Assembly: GCF_030161235.1 (NCBI RefSeq)
Contig: NZ_BSPW01000123.1
Location: forward strand, 1-40,857
Length of the DNA stretch: 40,857 nt
Reading direction: 5' to 3'
Source: Vibrio zhanjiangensis
Lineage (GTDB): Bacteria > Pseudomonadota > Gammaproteobacteria > Enterobacterales > Vibrionaceae
How positions within the stretch are numbered: the first letter of the stretch is position 1; every line of letters begins with the position of its first letter. The translations under genes were made by a program, and so were the position numbers. This document shows, piece by piece, positions 1-7,001 of this stretch. The notes beneath the pieces are model-generated. The model saw only the letters and a program-made list of their open reading frames with translations, was not told the DNA's origin and did no database searches.

Positions 1-174
1 ATATGAAAATATTGATGAAATAGGATTAGGTGGAACTTATCGGTGAATTGGGCGCAATACCCCTATAAAACTGTCTATTTTCCTTCTAAAATAGGGAGAT
101 TTGTGAATAGAGCAATGGAGTGCTGTACTGAAAGTGTGTAATATCCTAGCACCATTTAAAAAAGTGAACTTGCG

Positions 175-465
175 ATGGAAAACATTGAGCTGATCAAAAG
201 GATCTCAGAAAAATACAATCTCGATTACAAACAAGTCGAGGCATTGGCTGGCGTCATATTTGATGAGATGTCATTAGCACTCTTAAACCACGAATTCATT
301 CAATTACCAAAAGTGGGTAAGTTTTTTATCAAGACTCGACCTGAAAAATCAACAGAGAATAGAAGAGGTCAAGACATTAGAGTTAAGGAAAAACACGTAA
401 TTCACTTTAAAGCAGATCTAGAGCTCAGAAAAAAACTGAATCCTAAATCTCGTCTGAGTGAGTAG
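175..465 (+). CDS. HU/IHF-family small DNA-binding protein
   Basis: A 96-residue protein with the layout of the bacterial HU/IHF family. An N-terminal helical part (residues 1-40) is followed by the beta-arm region with VGKFFIKTRP (47-56), an Arg/Lys-rich arm (57-72) and the C-terminal HFKADLELRKKLN (77-89), which resembles the usual F-x-x-gk-x-Lk ending. HU proteins bind and bend DNA as dimers. The canonical arm-tip NPxTG is replaced by NRRGQ, so this is a divergent plasmid version. The start lacks a strong Shine-Dalgarno sequence. Plasmid HU-like proteins can help assemble replication or relaxosome complexes, so a role at oriV or oriT is possible but inferred. Confidence 0.75.
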   Translation: MENIELIKRISEKYNLDYKQVEALAGVIFDEMSLALLNHEFIQLPKVGKFFIKTRPEKSTENRRGQDIRVKEKHVIHFKADLELRKKLNPKSRLSE

Positions 466-490
466 TCAAACCCAAATATTTTTCTTCTAT

Positions 491-676
491 TCATCTACCA
501 TAAAGCCTATCGATACAGCCCACGACTGGATTAGGACCAGGATAAATGCCTTGTTCAATCTCTATAGGTCGCCGTTCTATAAAATCGAGTAACACATTAG
601 AGATCTGGTGAGCAGCATGAAATAACCGGTGCCTATCACCAGAATCAAAGTAGCGACCAAGCCCAGGCTCAAGCAT
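491..676 (-). CDS. Small hypothetical protein (doubtful)
   Basis: A 61-codon open frame convergent with the HU-like gene, starting at ATG 676 (a GTG lies directly before it). I do not recognise it. The start overlaps, as TAGTGATG, the stop of a 12-codon open frame that begins with MDVYILLDGD. It may therefore be the tail of a short two-piece or frameshifted gene. There is no convincing ribosome-binding site. It could be a relic or chance. Confidence 0.25.
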   Translation of the reverse strand: MLEPGLGRYFDSGDRHRLFHAAHQISNVLLDFIERRPIEIEQGIYPGPNPVVGCIDRLYGR

Positions 677-679
677 CAC

Positions 680-1360
680 TATTCAAAATCACCATCCAAT
701 AATATGTAGACATCCATGACAATTTTCCCACTGCAGCAGTCTCACTAATAACAAAACTCACTCTCTTTATTCCCAACCTTACCTTAACTTCAACACCTAA
801 CCATCGTAATAAAATTTAGGTATTCACTTTTTTGAATACATTTTCACTTTTCGTATTTATAACCCCAAGGTATTGCTTGAAATTAAGAAGTGGATAGTTA
901 CGCTCAGAGGTGAGAAAGGCTTGATTTTAGGTAAAATTAACCCTTACCCACGCAGGCTTCTATTCGCTCACTGCGCAGGTAGTGGTTTTCCTTAAATGTC
1001 CTTACGCCCGTCGGGTCGAAAAGGAATCATCCAGTGCGTAGTCTCTCTCTACCTGTACGTATTTAGAGTCTCCACTTGTCAGCCTAACAAGCTTCTACAA
1101 CTCCCTTCCTAGCCACGTACCGCAAATCAATAGAGGAGGAGAATACTCGCTCTATGCCTCTCGCCAGAGTGTCACGCGAGGGTTTCCCCAACATACGCTC
1201 TCTGTGATTTGCACCAACCGCTAGCAACCGCCGGACTGTGTTTGGTTGCTCTCTTTGTCCCTAGCGCCCACCTGTCTCTATAACCACCCGTAACGCTAGA
1301 GTCACTAAATTTGCACTTGGTTTTATTGGGTAATAAGTGCCTTTTAAACCCGTTAATCAT
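680..1360. other. Non-coding stretch between HU-like gene and rep
   Basis: About 680 bases without a credible gene. The left part (750-880) is AT-rich, with a small inverted repeat GTATTC/GAATAC (820-825/834-839) and a repeated TTCACTTTT. The right part (900-1360) is of more balanced composition and has no open frame with a ribosome-binding site. It lies downstream of rep, where ColE2-type plasmids keep origin-related sequence. It may hold replication or stability functions or a decayed element. I could not assign an RNA family. Confidence 0.4.
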
Positions 1361-1420
1361 TTATCTAGTGAAAGGCTTATCAGTGAATGCTTAAGAAACA
1401 TGCACCGATAAGCCTTTCAC
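1361..1420. other. Putative ColE2-type replication origin (oriV) hairpin
   Basis: A 17/18-match inverted repeat, GTGAAAGGCTTATCAGTG (1368-1385) against CACCGATAAGCCTTTCAC (1403-1420), with a 17-base spacer. It begins inside the rep stop codon. Read on the rep strand, the distal arm and flank give GATAAGCCTTTCACTAGATAA. As I recall it, the ColE2 origin contains GATAAGCCTTATCAGATAA immediately downstream of rep, so both sequence and position agree. It could also serve as the rep terminator, although no U-tract follows. Assignment as oriV is inference. Confidence 0.5.
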
Positions 1421-2307
1421 CAATAAGCTGTCTCAGAGAATGAAATATCAGCCTTAGACTCCAATAACTGACGAATCGCGATAAAGATACGCTGTAACGT
1501 TTTTTTACTTCGTTGTTGATGAGTCGCTTCGGCCAAAGATTGTTTTTCGCTCAAGGGGAAAGTAGGGGATAGCTGCATAACATAACGATTACAGTCACTA
1601 CGCCCCGTGTAGTGGTCCCAGGTCCAGCGAGCGACGCTTTTCACCCTTGTCTTAATAGAGCTTTCTGGTAGGTTTGCATCAAAGCCTTGCTCAACAAAAT
1701 GATTCTTAGCTGAAGCATAGTGATGCACCCGATTTTTAAAGGGTTCATAGGTTCCTTGGTCACGTTCTTTGTTGGCGATCGAGTACGCAAAGTACCGAAG
1801 GTGGTCAAACAAGGTACAATGACGTGAATGCGACGTATCCGCTAACTCTTTTAGCCACCAAGGGTGAAAGGGCGTTTTGGCCATAGGACCAGAATACTGC
1901 CCATCCGACTCAAGTCGAGTGGCCATAGCTTTGTAGATGGCTTTCATATACTGAATCGGTTTTGCTCTGGCTTTATCAGACACGCAAACAGGGGGGATTG
2001 CGTAATACAGATGCGCCTTATTACTGCGCCTATTACGCACAATAAGATTAGGAGGGGGCAGGTTGGCATCTTGCCATACATATGGGTTGGGAATGGCAAG
2101 ATGAGCATGGTCTATATCAAACACAAGCCATGACACCATATCGTTGCGATTCACTCCCATATAGGGATAGCGCATAGCGATCTTACGAGGTTTGATGTTT
2201 GCCGCCGTTTTATTTGTACTGCATCTCGAATAGTACGGGGCTTCATCAATCAAGCGTTGAGCGTTCGTTAATCGCTCTTTTCTGGGTATTGTAATCAATT
2301 CTTCCAT
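1417..2307 (-). CDS. rep: ColE2-type plasmid replication initiator (Replicase/PriCT family)
   Basis: A 296-residue protein matching the ColE2/ColE3-type Rep (Pfam Replicase plus C-terminal PriCT-like region). Diagnostic segments are LVFDIDHAHL (61-70, the acidic D-x-D of the primase-like domain) and LPPPNLIVRNRRSNKAHLYY (83-102). A helical C-terminal region (about 240-296) fits origin binding. In this family Rep binds the origin and makes the primer RNA used by Pol I, giving theta replication at modest copy number. The ATG at 2307 has no recognisable Shine-Dalgarno sequence. This is a known peculiarity of ColE2 rep, whose translation depends on leader RNA structure. A hairpin that may be oriV begins at its stop codon. 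Confidence 0.85.
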   Translation of the reverse strand: MEELITIPRKERLTNAQRLIDEAPYYSRCSTNKTAANIKPRKIAMRYPYMGVNRNDMVSWLVFDIDHAHLAIPNPYVWQDANLPPPNLIVRNRRSNKAHLYYAIPPVCVSDKARAKPIQYMKAIYKAMATRLESDGQYSGPMAKTPFHPWWLKELADTSHSRHCTLFDHLRYFAYSIANKERDQGTYEPFKNRVHHYASAKNHFVEQGFDANLPESSIKTRVKSVARWTWDHYTGRSDCNRYVMQLSPTFPLSEKQSLAEATHQQRSKKTLQRIFIAIRQLLESKADISFSETAYW

Positions 2308-2354
2308 AATAATGGCTTTGTTAGGGTTGCAAAAACCCCCTCATTGATTACAAT
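2288..2354 (-). promoter_or_regulatory. Inverted repeat spanning the rep start codon
   Basis: ATTGTAATCAA (2288-2298, inside rep codons 4-7) is perfectly repeated in inverse as TTGATTACAAT (2344-2354, in the leader), with the rep ATG at 2305-2307 between them. A second pair, GGTTGC (2325-2330) and GCAACC (2361-2366), interlocks with it, so two alternative folds of the rep mRNA are possible. A further hairpin GCAAGT/ACTTGC lies upstream at 2401-2418. This suits the leader-dependent, antisense-controlled rep translation known for ColE2 plasmids. The fold itself is inferred. Confidence 0.45.
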
Positions 2355-2555
2355 AAAAAAGCAACCAACAAGTAGTTTTGGCGACCAGTAGTCTTAATCA
2401 GCAAGTCTTTTTACTTGCATTCCTGTTTGGGGGAAAACATTAGCTACATGACAGCCTCCTTGTGTTGAGTTTGCAGTGTGTATGTTTTTGGGACATACAT
2501 ATCCGTTGTTCATTTTTGCGGCCACAAAAGTGAACAAACAAGCCTATTTCATATA

Positions 2556-2599
2556 AAAAATGCCAAGCGACCTGACTTGACAAGTCGCTTGGCATTTTT
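2556..2599. terminator. Bidirectional intrinsic terminator
   Basis: A perfect 16-base inverted repeat, AAAAATGCCAAGCGAC (2556-2571) and its complement (2584-2599), with a 12-base loop, flanked by A- and T-runs so that it would terminate transcription on both strands. It insulates the rep leader from the region to the right. Confidence 0.75.
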
Positions 2600-3298
2600 A
2601 TATTGAACTTGCATACGTATATTCCCCAGAAAATGAACGAATATAAGTAATCACTGCCGAAAGAACAAAGATCTAAAAATGATCTACGCATGCTTAGGCA
2701 GCAAGAGGCTAAAACAGAGAAAGTGGGGTTATAAGAGTTCACGACACGCCACCTCACCATAGCTCTCAAAGTACGCTATCGCACCATCAGAGAAATTGGG
2801 AACTTGACTGTGTCTAATTTTTTTTAGTCGCACATGACGACCACATCGAAGTAAGATCATATTTTCATCCAGACGATTGAGGTAATGATCGGTTGGTTAG
2901 GCCAATCAACGTCATAACTATAAGAGAATAGTGATAAATATGCAAATCAAAGATCACGAAAAGTGATATCAAGCCTAAAACGACAAAGCCCAAACTCCGT
3001 CTGGAAAGCTTGGGCTTTGAAGGAACACTATACGTTAAGGTACCACCCTTAACATGTTCTTTGTGATTACTAAATATCACTACCTAGTTTCTAGGTAGCT
3101 GCGCCCACACTAGGTGGTGACACTCAGCAATCTACTCGTATATTATGAACCTAAAATACGAACATTTCAATAGTATAAGTAAAAAAAATGAGCATCCATT
3201 ATAAATTAATACAACTCTACGCATTAACGCACTACTCAGAAATAGATCTGTAATGATCTCGATAGGTTGATGTGAGAAACTCACTCCTTAATTACCAT
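2600..3298. other. Non-coding stretch with several hairpins
   Basis: About 700 bases between the terminator and the VUT-like gene, with no credible gene. Visible structures are ATCAC/GTGAT (2952-2966), AAAGCCCAA/TTGGGCTTT (2985-2993/3010-3018, terminator-like with a short T-run) and a tight CTACCTAG-ttt-CTAGGTAG palindrome (3080-3098). The last part (3170-3298) is very AT-rich and lies downstream of the minus-strand VUT-like gene. The palindromes may be terminators or protein-binding sites; I cannot decide. Confidence 0.4.
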
Positions 3299-4135
3299 TC
3301 AAAATTTAATCTTTCTATTTAAGTAACATACTGACATGCACAATAATGGTATCATAGCAATAGAAAAAATAACTTTTATTTGGAAATTTGATAAAATAAA
3401 CAAATAGGTATCTATATTTAAAAGTTTGCTATATTTAAAAAACGATATCCATAAAATAGTAAAGAAAAACTGGCTGATAAATGTTGACAAGACAGACCTA
3501 AACCATAATGCCTTATTTCTAGTTATATACTTTACTCTTCTAAAAACAATCGCATTTATCTGATCTGCGATTAAAGAACAAAATCCATTGATAAAACATA
3601 ACTTCACCATTCCACTAAAAACAACGGTTTGGAAACTAGAGTCATCTGATACAGACGGAAGAAGTGATGATATATATAAAAGCCCTCCAGAGATAAACAT
3701 AAGAAGGGCGTTAATCCACAATGTTTTTCTCGCAGCAATATAGCCGTAGGATTGGCATATTGTATCTATAAAAAGAAACGATAGACAGAAAAATACGATT
3801 CCACCTGGTTGTTTTAACCCTAGTATTTCAACCTCTCTAGGCGCCAACAAAACTGAGACTATCATGCACATATAGAAAAGGCACCTAAGCGCACTCAGAT
3901 AGGATGTATTTGCTACTTTGTATATAGATACTCCACCCCAAAGGCCATCCTCCACAACCAAATCCGACTTGCACTTTTCCTTATACTCTTTACATAAGAG
4001 AATTTGATCATCTTTATCAAAATACTCTATCATTTGACTTTCAATTATATACGATAGTGATGATTTTAATTCTCTACCCTTTGAATCAGTGTATTCGACG
4101 TTCTGATCGTTGATTTTATATATATTAAGATTCAT
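3299..4135 (-). CDS. VUT/YhhQ-like (DUF165) integral membrane protein
   Basis: A 278-residue protein with about 75 soluble N-terminal residues, then six or so hydrophobic segments (about 80-275). The part FIDTICQSYGYIAARKTLW (122-140) resembles the family signature of an acidic residue, YG, then AAR-x-x-x-W in VUT/YhhQ transporters. RSVLSTFISQ later in the chain resembles the second conserved R-S...S-Q motif. YhhQ proteins import queuosine precursors. The usual glutamate before YG is replaced (CQSYG) and the N-terminal extension is unusual, so substrate and function are uncertain. It starts two bases after the repressor stop, so the two are co-transcribed. Very AT-rich, unlike the tra region. 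Homology is judged by eye. Confidence 0.55.
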   Translation of the reverse strand: MNLNIYKINDQNVEYTDSKGRELKSSLSYIIESQMIEYFDKDDQILLCKEYKEKCKSDLVVEDGLWGGVSIYKVANTSYLSALRCLFYMCMIVSVLLAPREVEILGLKQPGGIVFFCLSFLFIDTICQSYGYIAARKTLWINALLMFISGGLLYISSLLPSVSDDSSFQTVVFSGMVKLCFINGFCSLIADQINAIVFRRVKYITRNKALWFRSVLSTFISQFFFTILWISFFKYSKLLNIDTYLFILSNFQIKVIFSIAMIPLLCMSVCYLNRKIKF

Positions 4136-4136
4136 T

Positions 4137-4709
4137 CTATATCTCTATTGTTTTTATTCTATCATCAATAATAGCTGCAATAACGATGCCTATAACATCA
4201 TAATTTCTAATATTTTCAATGATTTTTAAGCCATTCTTAAAAATCCATCTAGATTCGTATTCATCATTATATCTAATAGCCAAATATATTCCATCATTAT
4301 TCTTTATCAAATAATCACCATTTGAGTTGCTGCTTTCTGGGATGGTAATCAAAATAGATTCTTTACTAAATGGCGGGAATGTAAAGCCTTTCCAAGCACT
4401 TACACTTCCTTCAATTTTGCTGAGATTATAAATTACTATATTACCTGAATATTTATTTTCTAATATATCAAATACCTTAACTGAATTTTTTGGGTCAACA
4501 TCAATGTTCCCAGTCCCAGTTAAGATCCACTCTTCCGAAATGAGTAAATGTTCTGAAATCTGTTTTATGAATTTTTTCGGGCTGGTTATCTTGTTGTTTA
4601 TAACCCTAGAGATATAACTCTTAGCTATACCTGTTTCTCTTTCTATATCTGCAGGGCTCTTACCTCGACTATGTATCGCCATCTTTACACGATCACCAAT
4701 AGTACTCAT
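4137..4709 (-). CDS. CI-like HTH transcriptional repressor
   Basis: A 190-residue phage-repressor-type regulator. The start is set at ATG 4709 because AAAAGGACCCT precedes it; an ATG 11 codons upstream has no ribosome-binding site. The N-terminus MSTIGDRVKMAIHSRG with SPADIERETGIAKSYISRVIN is a classic helix-turn-helix (about 15-45). The C-terminal half (about 100-190) is laid out like an S24/LexA dimerisation domain (GDYLIKNNDG...). I see no clear Ser-Lys self-cleavage pair, so RecA-induced cleavage is doubtful. It is divergent from the 59-codon gene at 4956 across a region rich in inverted repeats, which are probably its operators. It likely represses itself, the VUT-like gene and the divergent small-gene operon. 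Confidence 0.7.
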   Translation of the reverse strand: MSTIGDRVKMAIHSRGKSPADIERETGIAKSYISRVINNKITSPKKFIKQISEHLLISEEWILTGTGNIDVDPKNSVKVFDILENKYSGNIVIYNLSKIEGSVSAWKGFTFPPFSKESILITIPESSNSNGDYLIKNNDGIYLAIRYNDEYESRWIFKNGLKIIENIRNYDVIGIVIAAIIDDRIKTIEI

Positions 4710-4792
4710 AGGGTCCTTTTTAAACAGCACCTTACTCTCCAAAACTAGGCTATCTATTCACCGTCAATTACATTCTGACACCAAAAATACAA

Positions 4793-4889
4793 ACATTCAC
4801 TTAGTTTTCAGAAAAAAAGTAACAAAGTAATCAATAACGGCATCATATGTAAACTTTGTTGACATTATTTAAGTGAATGTGTTTACATA
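4793..4889. promoter_or_regulatory. Divergent promoter/operator region of the CI-like repressor
   Basis: A consensus -35 TTGACA (4859-4864, plus strand) is bracketed by the perfect inverted repeat TATGTAAAC (4846-4854) / GTTTACATA (4881-4889). A second 11-base inverted pair, ACATTCACTTA (4793-4803) / TAAGTGAATGT (4870-4880), shares the same span. A -10 is less clear (TTACAT or TACATA near 4883-4889). The arrangement is typical of a repressor operator covering a rightward promoter for 4956-6040 and a leftward promoter for the repressor. Which repeat the repressor binds is inference. Confidence 0.55.
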
Positions 4890-4955
4890 TATGATGAATG
4901 TGAGAAGTGGTTAGCTTACATTCAAAACATTTTTTATAGATTCGGTAGGTTTTGT

Positions 4956-5135
4956 ATGGATTTCAAATCTAAACCTGAGCAGTTTTACAAAGCAGTTGGC
5001 GTGGCTTTTACTATTAGTGGCCAGTCCAATGAAACACTGACTCAATCTGCAAAGCGAGCTCAGCGCCGTAAAAAATGCGAGGCAAAACTTCGACTAGAAG
5101 ATCACCTCAAGCGTTTTCCAGATTGGAAGTTATAG
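4956..5135 (+). CDS. Small basic protein, first gene of the divergent operon
   Basis: A 59-residue open frame (MDFKSKPEQFYKAVGV...) starting with ATG after GGTAGGTTTTGT and ending in DWKL. The centre is rich in Lys/Arg (AKRAQRRKKCEAKLR) and probably helical. It sits directly downstream of the TTGACA promoter/operator region and divergent from the CI-like repressor, the position of a Cro-like or early gene in phages. No family is recognised. The reading frame and context make it more likely real than not. Confidence 0.5.
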   Translation: MDFKSKPEQFYKAVGVAFTISGQSNETLTQSAKRAQRRKKCEAKLRLEDHLKRFPDWKL

Positions 5136-5186
5136 AAATTTAGTTATCTATATTAGATAACCGGTTGGGTAGCCAAAAGCCACCAT

Positions 5187-5462
5187 GCCATATTTTGAGG
5201 GCTGAATGAATATGGCAACAACACACTCGACAGGACGTGGCTTCGCGGCCTGGGAGGTCATCAGACCTGAACATAAAAATAAACAGAGCATGTGAACGCC
5301 AATCTGAAAAATGATAAAGACAGGCGTTGGCCGATGCCGCCAGGGTCGGGAATATGTCGAAAAAAGAGTTCCACCACTAGGAACTCACAAGCCCGTATAG
5401 TGGCGAGAGCACTGAGTAGGTGCTCATTTCCTGTGTGTTTTCTAAGAAAATATACAGGAAAT
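5187..5462 (+). ncRNA. Highly structured leader or non-coding RNA (six successive hairpins)
   Basis: Six inverted repeats follow one another: GCCATATT/AATATGGC (5187-5194/5209-5216), AGGTC/GACCT (5255-5259/5264-5268), AACGCC/GGCGTT (5295-5300/5323-5328), GAGTTCC/GGAACTC (5366-5372/5380-5386), GAGCAC/GTGCTC (5407-5412/5420-5425) and a 17-base stem with two G-U pairs and a 3-base loop (5426-5442/5446-5462). The last stem ends five bases before the AAGGAGG of the gene at 5481. The loop of the first hairpin holds GAGGGCTGAATG, a ribosome-binding site plus a start codon. This looks like a regulated leader (attenuator or cis-regulatory RNA) or an independent small RNA. No known RNA family is recognised. 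Confidence 0.5.
5206..5295 (+). CDS. Possible 29-residue leader peptide
   Basis: An open frame of 29 codons, MNMATTHSTGRGFAAWEVIR... ending in SM, with GAGG five bases upstream of its ATG. Both the ribosome-binding site and the start lie in the loop of the first leader hairpin. It could be a translated upstream peptide that controls folding of the downstream hairpins. It shows no obvious run of one amino acid. Existence as a protein is uncertain. Confidence 0.25.
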   Translation: MNMATTHSTGRGFAAWEVIRPEHKNKQSM

Positions 5463-5480
5463 CTCTAAGGAGGCGCTTCT

Positions 5481-5885
5481 ATGCTCACCATCGTTATTGC
5501 CAAAACATCATGTGTTGAACCTCGTCAACTTATTGGTCAGCACTTAGATGAAGGCACCCAAATTAAATCTATTAAAACATACGGTAAAATTGACGGTGTT
5601 TCACTTTTCGCTGCACTGGTCGATAGCCCTAACACACTAAAAACCCCTATTTCTCATGTTAACTTTGAAGGTTTCGCAGTTCATCCTGTACACCTGAGAC
5701 CTTCAACTCGCCCCCCACGAGTTCAGCATGGAGAAACTGTACAGTTAAGATCATCTCCAAAATGGCGTCGCCGATTGAAACGTTATAAGAAGAATGAAAT
5801 TAAGACCCAACTATCTGAAAGTAGTTGGTCGAAATTTGTTAAGAAAAAACATGTCCTTTCCGCATATCAACAAATAAATCACTAA
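5481..5885 (+). CDS. Hypothetical protein with strongly basic C-terminal half
   Basis: A 134-residue protein of no family I recognise. It has a perfect ribosome-binding site (AAGGAGG, 5467-5473) seven bases before ATG, directly below the 17-base hairpin. Residues 1-75 look like a compact alpha/beta domain (MLTIVIAKTSC..., VSLFAALVDSP). The second half is very basic (SSPKWRRRLKRYKKNE, about 91-106), suggesting nucleic-acid binding. A 47-codon basic gene follows after a short gap, so both appear to be expressed with the repressor-controlled operon. It could be a regulator of transfer genes or a DNA/RNA-binding accessory protein; that is inference. Confidence 0.6.
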   Translation: MLTIVIAKTSCVEPRQLIGQHLDEGTQIKSIKTYGKIDGVSLFAALVDSPNTLKTPISHVNFEGFAVHPVHLRPSTRPPRVQHGETVQLRSSPKWRRRLKRYKKNEIKTQLSESSWSKFVKKKHVLSAYQQINH

Positions 5886-5896
5886 GGAATGATAAC

Positions 5897-6040
5897 ATGA
5901 GTAAGCATTCATATTATCGAAACAAAAAGGAAGAACAGACGGCAAAAAAACAAGCCGCAGTTCGAAGAAAGATTGAAACATGGAGAGAGTGTCAAGAAGT
6001 GGGACTAAATCCCCTCAAAGATCTGCAATGGATTAGATAA
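5897..6040 (+). CDS. Small basic protein (47 residues)
   Basis: Starts with ATG after AAGGAATGATAAC and reads MSKHSYYRNKKEEQTAKKQ..., ending in LQWIR. Like the 59-residue product at 4956 it is a short, Lys/Arg-rich, probably helical protein with a Trp near the C-terminus. It is closely spaced (11 bases) behind the gene at 5481 and is probably co-translated with it. Function unknown. Confidence 0.5.
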   Translation: MSKHSYYRNKKEEQTAKKQAAVRRKIETWRECQEVGLNPLKDLQWIR

Positions 6041-6129
6041 ATAGAATCCTCAAACAAATAGTACCAGCTTAGCTATCTCTTAATCTAACATCCGGTGACG
6101 CTCGCGCCATCACCCCTTCGTTACGTAAC

Positions 6130-6166
6130 CACTAGGGCCATCGACTCACTCTCGATGGCCCTAGTG
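6130..6166 (+). terminator. Strong hairpin, probable terminator before the tra operon
   Basis: A perfect 15-base inverted repeat, CACTAGGGCCATCGA (6130-6144) and its complement (6152-6166), with a 7-base loop. Only a weak T-run (GTTTACC) follows, so it may be a partial terminator or an RNA-processing hairpin separating the small-gene operon from the tra genes. Confidence 0.55.
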
Positions 6167-6201
6167 ACGTTTACCTCTGCCTATTTTTTAAAGGAGACAG
6201 A

Positions 6202-6651
6202 ATGAACCCGACAAATAAGGTTCACCACCATCGCACGGACGGCCCCGACGTAGACTTGGCCCCTCAGATGAGCGCCATTCAAGCCACGCTCAACAAACGC
6301 AAAGCCTACACAAAACCCCATTGCCTGATTATCGAAGGACGCGCGGGATTTGGCAAAAGCACCTTAGCGGCACTGCTCAAACTTCGCTTTCCCCATGCGC
6401 AGCTTATCGACAGCGCCCCAGACGGAAGCTGGACTTTTCATTCGGTCTCGTTTGAGCCCGTCGATGACGCCTTTTATCTCATCGACGAAGGATTATTGTG
6501 TGACGAAGCCACACTGGAAAAGCTGCTCATCAAAGGCAACGCGGTCATCTTCGTCAATAAGTTTCAAGACCTCCCTGAGCGGCTTTGCCGCCAACCGGCA
6601 TTTTGGATGCAGCTCAGCAAAAACTTCTGCTGGCTTATCCAAACGCCGTAA
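6202..6651 (+). CDS. P-loop NTPase at the head of the tra operon
   Basis: A 149-residue protein with Walker A GRAGFGKST (46-54) and a Walker B-like FYLIDEG (91-97), that is, a minimal P-loop ATPase or kinase fold. It is too small for a VirB11- or VirB4-type ATPase. The ribosome-binding site AAAGGAGAC precedes ATG, and traA follows after 53 bases. It resembles single-domain viral or parvovirus-type helicase ATPases in size and motif order, but I do not recognise a family. It is not one of the classical F tra genes. It could regulate the operon, act on pilus assembly, or be an unrelated passenger. Confidence 0.65.
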   Translation: MNPTNKVHHHRTDGPDVDLAPQMSAIQATLNKRKAYTKPHCLIIEGRAGFGKSTLAALLKLRFPHAQLIDSAPDGSWTFHSVSFEPVDDAFYLIDEGLLCDEATLEKLLIKGNAVIFVNKFQDLPERLCRQPAFWMQLSKNFCWLIQTP

Positions 6652-6704
6652 TCCTTAACCCCAACCTTATCCATTTTTTTAACCCTAATAAAAGGACAAA
6701 TACT

Positions 6705-7001
6705 ATGAACACACCTTCTAAGTCCCGCTCCATCCTTGGAGCGGCGCTTACCCTTGGCGCACTGGCGCTTGTCGCCGCTCACCCCGCGCTTGCCGCAGAC
6801 GATGTATTTGCGAGCGGTAAAGAGGTTATCAAAGCCTCGGCAGGGAAAGGCTCTACGATAGAAATGGCCATGCTCACTTCAGGTCTTGTCGGCGCTTTAG
6901 TGATGGGCTGGATGTCACGTAACTGGTTTGTTGCCGCAGGCGGTTTTGCCGTAGGCAATATTTTATGGTCGTTCGCGGCACCAATGGTGGGTCTGGCCTA
7001 A
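6705..7001 (+). CDS. traA: F-type prepilin TraA
   Basis: A 98-residue prepilin. The start at ATG 6705 follows TAAAAGGACAAATACT. Residues 1-30 form a signal peptide ending in HPALA|ADD. The mature part of about 67 residues has two hydrophobic helices (about 54-70 and 74-92), separated by a short positively charged turn (SRN), as in F and other TraA pilins. The product is polymerised into the conjugative pilus by the downstream Tra proteins. No TraQ chaperone or TraX acetylase gene is seen in the window. The stop overlaps the traL start (TAATG). Confidence 0.85.
   Translation: MNTPSKSRSILGAALTLGALALVAAHPALAADDVFASGKEVIKASAGKGSTIEMAMLTSGLVGALVMGWMSRNWFVAAGGFAVGNILWSFAAPMVGLA

Noticed and set aside
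2..46. Short in-frame stretch at the left edge ending YENIDEIGLGGTYR
   Set aside because: Could be the tail of a gene cut by the window edge, but 14 codons are not enough to support it.
1172..1360. 62-codon open frame on the minus strand
   Set aside because: No ribosome-binding site, no recognisable protein pattern, and it lies in the non-coding stretch next to the putative origin.
2440..2769. 109-codon open frame on the minus strand
   Set aside because: It runs straight through a 16-base-pair terminator hairpin and has no ribosome-binding site or protein-like composition.
2865..3080. 71-codon open frame on the minus strand with hydrophobic residues
   Set aside because: Its sequence is dictated by hairpin arms and there is no credible start signal; judged to be chance.
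5295..5462. Group II intron or CRISPR-like structure in the hairpin-rich leader
   Set aside because: No domain V motif, no reverse transcriptase, and no equal-spaced repeats; the hairpins differ in sequence.
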